DNA from: Chloroflexota bacterium
Lineage (GTDB): Bacteria > Chloroflexota > Limnocylindria > QHBO01
Direction: 5' to 3'
DNA length: 10,889 nt
NCBI GenBank assembly: GCA_013694645.1
Contig: JACDBZ010000269.1
Coordinates: forward strand, 1-10,889
Part shown: piece after piece, positions 6,267 to 10,889 of the stretch
Numbering within the stretch: the stretch's first letter is position 1
How the letters are laid out: each line of letters begins with the position of its first letter
Notes under the pieces: model-generated
Seen by the model: only the letters and a program-made list of their open reading frames with translations
Database searches by the model: none
What the model was told of the DNA's origin: nothing
Made by a program: the position numbers and the translations under genes

Positions 6267-6830
6267 ATGCGGATCTACACGCGCAAAGGCGATACCGGCA
6301 CGACCGGCCTTCTCTTCGGCGGCGATCGAGTCAGCAAGGCCGATCCACGAACCGATGCCTACGGCACCACGGATGAGGCCGTGTCGGCGCTGGGCTTGGC
6401 GCGTGCATCGATCGGTGCGGCCACCGACCGCACCGAGGTTCGCCTCACGGAGCTCATCCTGCGGCTCCAGCGCGAGCTGTTCGTCGTGGGCGCCGAGCTG
6501 GCCACCCACACGGATCGGCGCGATCGCCTGACAGATGGAGTCTCGCGCGTGACCGAGGCGATGGTCGCCGCCCTCGAGCACGACATCGATGCACTCGAGG
6601 AGCTCGTCGAGCAGCCGAAGGAATTCGTGCTGCCGGGCGAATCGATGACCGGCGCCGCCCTTGACCTTGCCCGTACGACCGTCCGTCGTGCAGAGCGGCG
6701 GTCGGTTGAACTGCACGATGCCGGCGAGCTTGGCGACTCGCAGGTGGTGCCCTACCTGAACCGCCTGGCCGACCTGCTGTTCGTCATGGCCCGCGCCGCC
6801 GACGGCGGATTCCTCGCGGTTCGGGAGTAG
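6267..6830 (+). CDS. Cob(I)alamin adenosyltransferase, PduO/MMAB type
   Basis: The enzyme transfers the adenosyl group of ATP to reduced cobalamin, forming adenosylcobalamin (coenzyme B12) for mutases, diol dehydratases or class II ribonucleotide reductase. The 187-residue product has the N-terminal ATP-binding signature YTRKGDTGTTGLLFG (residues 4-18), the GTTDEAVSALGLAR helix, FVLPG, the basic RRAERRSVEL motif and the C-terminal NRLADLLFVMAR helix. These define the PduO family and exclude the unrelated CobA and EutT types. Length is standard for the core enzyme. ATG 6267 directly precedes RIYTRKGD; the 20-base gap from the previous stop has no good Shine-Dalgarno site, so coupling or weak initiation is likely. 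No B12-dependent enzyme or B12 riboswitch is in the window. Confidence 0.95.
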   Translation: MRIYTRKGDTGTTGLLFGGDRVSKADPRTDAYGTTDEAVSALGLARASIGAATDRTEVRLTELILRLQRELFVVGAELATHTDRRDRLTDGVSRVTEAMVAALEHDIDALEELVEQPKEFVLPGESMTGAALDLARTTVRRAERRSVELHDAGELGDSQVVPYLNRLADLLFVMARAADGGFLAVRE

Positions 6831-6914
6831 GGCGGCGCGCCAAATCGGCGAATGCGCCGTGCGGATTCCGATGACGTGGTCCGAAGGACGCGTGGAATCC
6901 GTCGACAGACGGGA

Positions 6915-6920
6915 TAGAAT
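6915..6920 (+). promoter_or_regulatory. -10 box TAGAAT upstream of the aldehyde dehydrogenase
   Basis: TAGAAT is one base from the consensus and lies in the 154-bp gap after the adenosyltransferase gene. Transcription would start near 6927, leaving a leader of about 58 bases before ATG 6985 that contains a 15-codon ORF. No good -35 is seen. Confidence 0.45.
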
Positions 6921-6940
6921 CTCCCCGTATCGGTGCGCCG

Positions 6941-6988
6941 ATGCTCACCCACTGCCACACTCCCTCGAGGTCCGACAACGAGCCATGA
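6941..6988 (+). CDS. Possible 15-codon leader ORF overlapping the aldehyde dehydrogenase start
   Basis: ATG 6941 opens a short frame, MLTHCHTPSRSDNEP, whose TGA (6986-6988) overlaps the ATG of the dehydrogenase gene (ATGA). It lies within the predicted leader of that transcript. There is no Shine-Dalgarno site in front of either start. Termination of this ORF could deliver ribosomes to the downstream ATG. The geometry is clear, but a chance ORF of this size is common, so translation is speculative. Confidence 0.25.
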   Translation: MLTHCHTPSRSDNEP

Positions 6989-8433
6989 CCGTGACCACCG
7001 CCCCCCGCCGCCAGATGTTCATCGACGGTAATTGGGCCGATGCCGATAGCGGCGAGACCGCATCGGTCATCAACCCCGCCACCGAGGAGGAGATCGCCCG
7101 GGTTCCGAAGGGCGATGCCACCGACGTCGACCGAGCTGTGGCTGCGGCACGGGCCGCCTTCGAAACCTGGTCGCAAACGACGCCGGCGGAACGAGCCACC
7201 GCGCTCTACAAATTCGCCGATGCGATCGAGGGCGACGCGGAGACCCTCTCGAGCATCGAGCAGCAGAACGTCGGCAAGCCCAAGGGGACCGCTGACTTCG
7301 ACGTCGAGTTCACCGTCGACAACGTCCGCTTCTTCGCGGGTGCCGCCCGCGTGGTGGAGGGCAAGGCGGCGGGCGAATACGTCAGCACGCACACGAGCAT
7401 GGTTCGCCGCGAGCCGGCGGGCGTGGTCGGCCAGGTGGCGCCGTGGAACTACCCGCTGATGATGGCGATCTGGAAGCTCGGGCCGGCGCTGGCTGCGGGC
7501 TGCACTGTCGTTCTCAAGCCCGCGTCTCTGACGCCGCTGTCCGCGCTGCGGCTCGCTGAGCTGGCCGCCGAGATCTTTCCGAAGGGCGTCTTCAACGTGG
7601 TCACCGGTCCGGGTGGCGTCGTCGGGCAGCGGCTGATCACGCATCCCGACGTCGACATGGTCAGCCTCACGGGCGACACGGCGACCGGTAGGGAGATTGC
7701 CGCCGCGGCGGCCCAGACGGTGAAGCGCGTGCACCTCGAACTGGGCGGCAAGGCCCCCGTGTTGGTCTACGACGACGCCGACATGGACGCCCTCGCCGAG
7801 ACGATCAAGCTTGCCGGTTTCTTCAATTCGGGTCAGGACTGCACGGCCGCAACCCGGTTGATCGTGATGGGCGACGGCTACGAGCGGGCGCTGGAGGCCC
7901 TGGTGCCCGCCGTCGAATCGATCAAGGTCGGCGATCCAGCCTCAGATCCTGAGCTTGACATGGGGCCGATGGTCAGCAGGGCGCAGCAGGAGCGAGTTGC
8001 CGGCTTCATCGAGCGGGCGCGGGGCTACGGTGCGGAGATCGCAACGGGTGGCGGGACCATCGGCGAACGTGGATTCTTCTACCGGCCGTCGGTGGTTGCC
8101 GGCGTCGCGCAGGACGCCGAGATCGTGCAGAACGAGGTCTTCGGCCCGGTCGTCACCGTTCAGCGCTTCACCGACGAGGCCGAGGGCATGAAGTGGGCCA
8201 ACGGGGTGCCGTATGGCCTGGCCGCATCGGTCTGGACGAAGGACGTGAAGCGTGCGCTGCGTGCCGCCAAGGCTCTCCGCTACGGCACCGTCTGGATCAA
8301 TGACCACCTGACGATCGCGTCCGAGATGCCGCACGGTGGCTTTGGGCAGTCCGGCTACGGCAAGGACATGAGCTCGTATTCCATCGAGGACTACACCATC
8401 ATCAAGCACGTCATGGCCAAGATCGTCGACTGA
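6985..8433 (+). CDS. Aldehyde dehydrogenase, gamma-aminobutyraldehyde/betaine-aldehyde type
   Basis: The 482-residue NAD(P)-dependent enzyme oxidises an aldehyde to its carboxylate in the cytosol. The cofactor-binding region is marked by PWNYPLMMAIWKLGPALAAG and TVVLKPA. The catalytic Glu252 lies in LELGGKAPV and the nucleophile Cys286 in GQDCTAATR, spaced as usual. Late motifs EVFGPVVTV and the C-terminal FGQSGYGKDMSSYSIEDYT are also present. GQDCTA and the GYGKDMS-Y--EDYT ending resemble PatD-type gamma-aminobutyraldehyde dehydrogenases of putrescine breakdown, with betaine-aldehyde or other omega-aminoaldehyde enzymes as alternatives. ATG 6985 starts just before MTVTTAPRRQMFIDGNW, where family homology begins; the frame extends to 6859 but that part is not family-like. 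No Shine-Dalgarno site is seen; a short upstream ORF overlaps the start. No putrescine aminotransferase or transporter is nearby. Confidence 0.95.
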   Translation: MTVTTAPRRQMFIDGNWADADSGETASVINPATEEEIARVPKGDATDVDRAVAAARAAFETWSQTTPAERATALYKFADAIEGDAETLSSIEQQNVGKPKGTADFDVEFTVDNVRFFAGAARVVEGKAAGEYVSTHTSMVRREPAGVVGQVAPWNYPLMMAIWKLGPALAAGCTVVLKPASLTPLSALRLAELAAEIFPKGVFNVVTGPGGVVGQRLITHPDVDMVSLTGDTATGREIAAAAAQTVKRVHLELGGKAPVLVYDDADMDALAETIKLAGFFNSGQDCTAATRLIVMGDGYERALEALVPAVESIKVGDPASDPELDMGPMVSRAQQERVAGFIERARGYGAEIATGGGTIGERGFFYRPSVVAGVAQDAEIVQNEVFGPVVTVQRFTDEAEGMKWANGVPYGLAASVWTKDVKRALRAAKALRYGTVWINDHLTIASEMPHGGFGQSGYGKDMSSYSIEDYTIIKHVMAKIVD

Positions 8434-8486
8434 CGATTGGGCGGTGGCTGGATCCGCTCTGAGGTCGCGACCCGGCCGCCACTCTG

Positions 8487-8609
8487 GTTAGCCCTATGAC
8501 CGCCCAATGACACCCGTGGCCCTTCTGGCGGTCCAGCGGCCACCCTGTTTTGCCCTGCGACCGTCGAAACGGCTCCCAGCGGTCGCAGGGCCAACGACGA
8601 TGGCATTCC
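8487..8609 (+). repeat. Structured intergenic repeat, copy A
   Basis: This copy aligns with 8900-9023 at about 80% identity by eye, with one single-base gap. Three related arms are arranged forward, forward, reverse: GTTAGCCCTATGACCG (8487-8502), TTTTGCCCTGCGACCG (8548-8563) and CGGTCGCAGGGCCAAC (8580-8595). The second and third arms form a perfect 12-bp stem (8552-8563 with 8580-8591) and a 16-base loop. An inner hairpin CCGT-CGAA-ACGG spans 8561-8572. Another six-base stem, GTGGCC/GGCCAC, is at 8516-8521 and 8538-8543. The strand is arbitrary. It could be a REP/MITE-like element or part of a structured RNA. Confidence 0.75.
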
Positions 8610-8787
8610 GCCGCACCTGCCGGGCGCGCTGGACATGGCAGCCTGACCTTGCCCACGCCCTGGCTCGCCTGCACGCCATCCCGCGACTGACCTGAGCTCA
8701 CTCTCCACCGGCGAAACCCCGGAGGACCGGCGTCAGTCTGCCCGCCATCGGTTCGGGCGACGTGCGCCGACCCGCAGGCCGCCATTC

Positions 8788-8800
8788 TTGGCCCGATCAC
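8788..8800 (+). repeat. Isolated match to the first arm of the repeat
   Basis: TTGGCCCGATCAC differs by one base from the first arm of copy B (TTGGCCCTATCAC). Short similarities to the later repeat continue downstream (CCATCAGGTTG at 8824-8834, compared with CCATCAAGGTTGG in copy B). This could be a decayed third copy, but the matches are short and spaced differently. Confidence 0.3.
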
Positions 8801-8899
8801 TAGCCGCCGTGCGCCGCATGGGCTCCATCAGGTTGCACTGGCCGCTCAGCCGCTCAGGTCGGCGATGGACCGGTGGATTCGGGCTTCGGTGCCACCGTG

Positions 8900-9023
8900 G
8901 TTGGCCCTATCACCGCCGAACGACCCCCGAAGGCCGTCCTGTCGGTCCATCGGCCATCAAGGTTGGCTGTGCGACCGCCGAAGCGGCTCCCAACGGTCGT
9001 AGGGCCAACGATGTTGGCATCCC
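8900..9023 (+). repeat. Structured intergenic repeat, copy B
   Basis: This is the partner of 8487-8609. Its arms are GTTGGCCCTATCACCG (8900-8915), GTTGGCTGTGCGACCG (8962-8977) and CGGTCGTAGGGCCAAC (8994-9009). The second and third arms pair over 16 positions; of the three non-matching positions, two become G-U wobbles in RNA and one is G-G. The loop is again 16 bases. The inner hairpin is CCGC-CGAA-GCGG (8975-8986), where copy A has CCGT-CGAA-ACGG, so one pair changed from T-A to C-G. A second hairpin, with GGCC cores at 8932-8935 and 8952-8955, sits where copy A has GTGGCC/GGCCAC. The copy ends 33 bases before the lipoprotein's -10 box, so it is upstream of that transcript rather than in its leader. 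Confidence 0.75.
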
Positions 9024-9056
9024 TCCTACAAGAGAAGCGCGGCCCACCTTCGCCGA

Positions 9057-9062
9057 TAGAAT
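9057..9062 (+). promoter_or_regulatory. -10 box TAGAAT upstream of the lipoprotein gene
   Basis: TAGAAT, identical to the box before the aldehyde dehydrogenase, lies six bases before an ATG at 9069 and 50 bases before the lipoprotein GTG at 9113. The transcript would begin near 9069, with a leader of about 44 bases. No -35 element is evident. Confidence 0.5.
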
Positions 9063-9068
9063 CGGTCC

Positions 9069-9131
9069 ATGAATGGGGAGTGTGCTGGACCGTCGCGGTC
9101 GGGAGTTCGCACGTGCGCGTCATCGGCGTGA
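9069..9131 (+). CDS. Possible leaderless 20-codon ORF overlapping the lipoprotein start
   Basis: ATG 9069 is exactly where the TAGAAT box would start transcription. It opens a 20-residue frame, MNGECAGPSRSGVRTCASSA, ending in TGA 9129-9131, 19 bases inside the lipoprotein gene in another frame. It has no recognisable domain. Either it is a leader ORF modulating the lipoprotein, or the ATG is incidental. Confidence 0.25.
   Translation: MNGECAGPSRSGVRTCASSA
9101..9105 (+). promoter_or_regulatory. Shine-Dalgarno site fixing the lipoprotein start
   Basis: GGGAG lies seven bases before GTG 9113, the codon that immediately precedes a compact lipoprotein signal peptide. This favours 9113 over the in-frame GTG at 9080. 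Confidence 0.6.
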
Positions 9132-9556
9132 TCCTCTTGGCACTGGCCGCATGCTTGGCCGATGCGCCTCCTTCATCCACGCCATCAACGACGCCGACGC
9201 CGTCCCCGCAGGAACCTCGATCGGAGGAGCCGGCCAGCTCGACGCCCGCTACGCCGTCCCCATCGGCCGACTTGGTCGGCATCTTAGGTGGCGATCCGCA
9301 GCTGGAGGGCGGATGCGCGTGGGTGACCGATGACGGCGCCGAGCGATGGGAAGTGATCTGGCCCGAAGGCTACTCCGTTGAATTCCGGGCCGGGCCCGCG
9401 GTGCTGACCGAGACGGATGGCGAGGTTGTCGCGGAGACCGGCGACCGTGTCGGCGTCAATGGGAGCGAGCCGACGGACCTCGGAAGCTTCTGCATGGTCG
9501 GTCGAATCTTCCAGAGCACCGAGATCGTGTTCGTCGATCAGGTGCCTTCCGACTGA
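9113..9556 (+). CDS. Small predicted lipoprotein with a Pro/Ser/Thr-rich linker
   Basis: The 147-residue product starts with a short signal peptide, VRVIGVILLALAAC, whose lipobox is LAAC with Cys14 as the expected lipidation site. The Asp at mature position 4 follows Cys-Leu-Ala. Residues ~19-51 are a low-complexity Pro/Ser/Thr/Glu linker that would hold the domain away from the membrane. The C-terminal part (~53-147) looks beta-rich, with alternating hydrophobics around VIWPEGYSVEF and GEVVAETGDRVGV. Its two cysteines (68 and 127) could form a disulfide. I do not recognise a named family; the compact barrel-like pattern (GGCAW, WPEGY, GD-V-V-G) suggests a small secreted beta domain. The 3' end overlaps the convergent GH13 gene by 19 bases. 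Surface location is a good inference; function is unknown. Confidence 0.75.
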   Translation: MRVIGVILLALAACLADAPPSSTPSTTPTPSPQEPRSEEPASSTPATPSPSADLVGILGGDPQLEGGCAWVTDDGAERWEVIWPEGYSVEFRAGPAVLTETDGEVVAETGDRVGVNGSEPTDLGSFCMVGRIFQSTEIVFVDQVPSD

Positions 9557-10889
9557 TCGACCACCAGCGCCTCGTTGGCGCGCAGGTCAACAGTCCCAGC
9601 GACGGTCGCTCCGTCGCGTTCACGGTGGGTGCCGATGAGCACGCGCCCCGGACCCGCTGCGGGCACCGCTTGCTCATGTCCGGTCAGGTTGAGGACGACG
9701 GCCAGATGACGGTCGGCCGACACGCGTCGGAAGGCATACGTGCCGTTGGGCGTGGGACCGAATGGTTGGAAGTCGCCGGCATGCAGCACGGGGTGTTCGC
9801 GGCGAATGCGCAGCAGGTCGCGGGTGAGCGTGAGCAGCGAATCGGGGTTCTCGGCCTGGGCGGCGACGTTCACGATCGCGGCATCGGGGGCCAGCGGCAG
9901 CCAGGGGGTGACTTCGGGGGCGGTGAAGCCGGCGTTGGGGGAGGCGTCCCACTGCATCGGCGAACGCTCCGGGTCGCGCCCGCGCCCAGGTTCCCGGCGC
10001 TCGAGCGGATCGCGTGCGTCGGCGGTGGAGACGGCAACGTCGACCATCCCGATCTCCTCTCCGTAGTAGATGGTCGGCGTGCCACGCAACGTCAGCAGCA
10101 TGAGCATGCCGACCCTCGCCTGGTCGCGGCCGGCCCTCTCTGGCGTGGCGAAGCGCGGCTGATCGTGGTTTCCGAGCACCCAGCTGGCCCACGCCCCGGG
10201 CGGCAACGCGCCCTCCACGCCCTCGACCGCTCGCCGGACCGCATCGGCCCGCCAGGGGCTGTTGATGACGTGGAAGTTGAAGGGCACGTGGATCTCGTCC
10301 TGCCGCTCGCCGTAGTACCTGGCCCATGTGTCGAAGTCCGGGTGATGGAGCTCGCCGATGCTCACGCGCTCGCCGCCGTAGGAATCGAGCAGACGTCGGA
10401 AGTCGCGATACAGCTCATGCATGTCCGGGTGGGCGTGATCGTGGAGGTGGAGCTGCTGCAGCCACGACCCGAGCCGCGAATGCTCGTCGGGGTGCGGGTT
10501 GGGCGGGTTGTCACGCAGCTGGGGATCCTTCATGACCATCGGCGCCACGTCGATCCGGAAGCCGTCCACACCCCGGTCCAGCCAGAAGCGCGCGACGTCG
10601 AACATGGCGGCACGGACACCAGGGTTGCGCCAGTTCAGGTCCGGCTGCTCCTTCAGGAACGTGTGCAGGTAATGCTGTTCAGTGGCTGCGTCCCATTCCC
10701 ACGCGGGGCCGGCGAACATGCTGATCCAGTTGTTCGGTGGCCCGCCGCCGGCCGCGGGGTCGCGCCACACGTACCAGTCGCGCCTGGGGTCGTCGCGCGA
10801 CGATCGCGACTCGGTGAACCACGGGTGACGGTCGCTGGTGTGGTTCGGCACGTAGTCGATGAGCACCCGGAGGCCGCGCTCATGGGCGG
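9538..10889 (-). CDS. GH13 alpha-glucosidase (oligo-1,6-glucosidase-like), N-terminus outside window
   Basis: About 449 C-terminal residues are present; the frame runs off the right edge, where AHERGLRVLIDYVPNHTS is conserved region I of the (beta/alpha)8 barrel. Roughly the first 100 residues are missing. The catalytic set is complete: nucleophile Asp in GVDGFRIDVA, acid/base Glu in SIGELHHPD and transition-state Asp in NHDQPRFA. IYYGEEIGM, RSPMQWDASPNAGF and PWLPL are typical of the alpha-glucosidase/oligo-1,6-glucosidase branch, which releases glucose from short alpha-glucans; a beta-rich C-terminal domain follows. A Val after the nucleophile is associated with alpha-1,6 preference in Bacillus enzymes, a weak guide outside that group. 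No signal peptide can be judged. Sucrose hydrolases and transglucosidases of the same subfamilies remain possible. The tail overlaps the lipoprotein gene by 19 bases. Confidence 0.93.
   Translation of the reverse strand, partial: AHERGLRVLIDYVPNHTSDRHPWFTESRSSRDDPRRDWYVWRDPAAGGGPPNNWISMFAGPAWEWDAATEQHYLHTFLKEQPDLNWRNPGVRAAMFDVARFWLDRGVDGFRIDVAPMVMKDPQLRDNPPNPHPDEHSRLGSWLQQLHLHDHAHPDMHELYRDFRRLLDSYGGERVSIGELHHPDFDTWARYYGERQDEIHVPFNFHVINSPWRADAVRRAVEGVEGALPPGAWASWVLGNHDQPRFATPERAGRDQARVGMLMLLTLRGTPTIYYGEEIGMVDVAVSTADARDPLERREPGRGRDPERSPMQWDASPNAGFTAPEVTPWLPLAPDAAIVNVAAQAENPDSLLTLTRDLLRIRREHPVLHAGDFQPFGPTPNGTYAFRRVSADRHLAVVLNLTGHEQAVPAAGPGRVLIGTHRERDGATVAGTVDLRANEALVVDQSEGT

Larger units (their letters stand above)
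8434..9056. other. Long region without a recognisable gene, holding repeats
   Basis: No frame here has a plausible start, known motif or stable coding pattern; the longest frames are Arg/Pro-rich and arise from high GC. The region contains two copies of a structured ~123-bp repeat (8487-8609 and 8900-9023), a shorter match to its first arm at 8788-8800, and a perfect palindrome GGTCGCGACC at 8463-8472. No intrinsic terminator with a U-run follows the aldehyde dehydrogenase. The remaining bases, 8610-8787 and 8801-8899, show nothing I can name. Confidence 0.7.

Noticed and set aside
6831..6984. Cobalamin riboswitch near the adenosyltransferase
   Set aside because: The gap is downstream of that gene, not upstream, and no B12-box-like sequence was seen there or in the 20-base gap before the gene.
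6784..7734. Long minus-strand frame opposite the aldehyde dehydrogenase
   Set aside because: The sense strand encodes conserved dehydrogenase motifs throughout; the opposite translation is Arg/Gly/His-rich without domain features.
8552..8591. Intrinsic terminator for the aldehyde dehydrogenase at the 12-bp stem
   Set aside because: No U-run follows the stem on either strand and it lies about 120 bases past the stop. It is better explained as part of the duplicated repeat.
8487..9023. CRISPR array or phage-type attachment sites
   Set aside because: There are only two diverged copies 413 bases apart, without regular spacers, cas genes, an integrase or a tRNA target.
8788..9072. 94-codon plus-strand frame in the repeat region
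   Set aside because: It crosses repeat copy B, is rich in Arg, Gly and Pro, has no ribosome site or recognisable motif, and the structured repeat explains the sequence better.

Overview
The window is high-GC bacterial chromosome with tightly packed genes, frequent GTG and TTG starts and mostly weak Shine-Dalgarno sites. Several genes have a TANAMT-type -10 box very close to the start codon, which suggests leaderless mRNAs. ThyX, a DUF2254 membrane protein, a PIG-L deacetylase, a MIP18/PaaD-type protein and a PduO-type adenosyltransferase would fit a soil or freshwater Chloroflexota or an actinobacterium-like lineage. I lean to an uncultured Chloroflexota, but this is inference from gene content and base composition, with no marker gene to settle it.

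Layout. At the left edge is the C-terminus of a rhodanese-type sulfurtransferase (+), overlapped by a small protein of unknown function (+, ends 577). Three minus-strand genes follow, read right to left: a membrane PAS/GGDEF-like protein (3047-4726), thyX (1928-2869) and a DUF2254 membrane protein (574-1908). The 177-bp gap in front of thyX carries a perfect DnaA box and a near-perfect inverted partner around a candidate promoter. From 4807 a plus-strand cluster encodes an unknown small protein, a PIG-L/LmbE deacetylase, a MIP18/PaaD-like Fe-S assembly factor and a corrinoid adenosyltransferase. An aldehyde dehydrogenase of the aminobutyraldehyde/betaine-aldehyde type follows at 6985-8433, preceded by a promoter-like box and a 15-codon ORF that overlaps its start codon.

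The 8434-9112 stretch has no convincing longer gene. It holds two copies of a ~123-bp structured repeat, about 80% identical by eye, with the same hairpin plan and one compensatory base-pair change. I know of no name for this element; it is the best candidate here for something undescribed. After it come a small lipoprotein gene (9113-9556) and, on the minus strand with overlapping 3' ends, the C-terminal part of a GH13 alpha-glucosidase that runs off the right edge.

Functional links. ThyX makes dTMP, so DnaA boxes on its promoter would tie precursor supply to replication initiation. The GGDEF-like protein keeps its inhibitory c-di-GMP site but has a broken catalytic motif, so it looks like a membrane c-di-GMP sensor rather than a synthase. 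The 4807-6830 genes share a strand and are closely spaced, but no single pathway unites them. No rRNA, tRNA, CRISPR array, transposase or prophage gene was seen.
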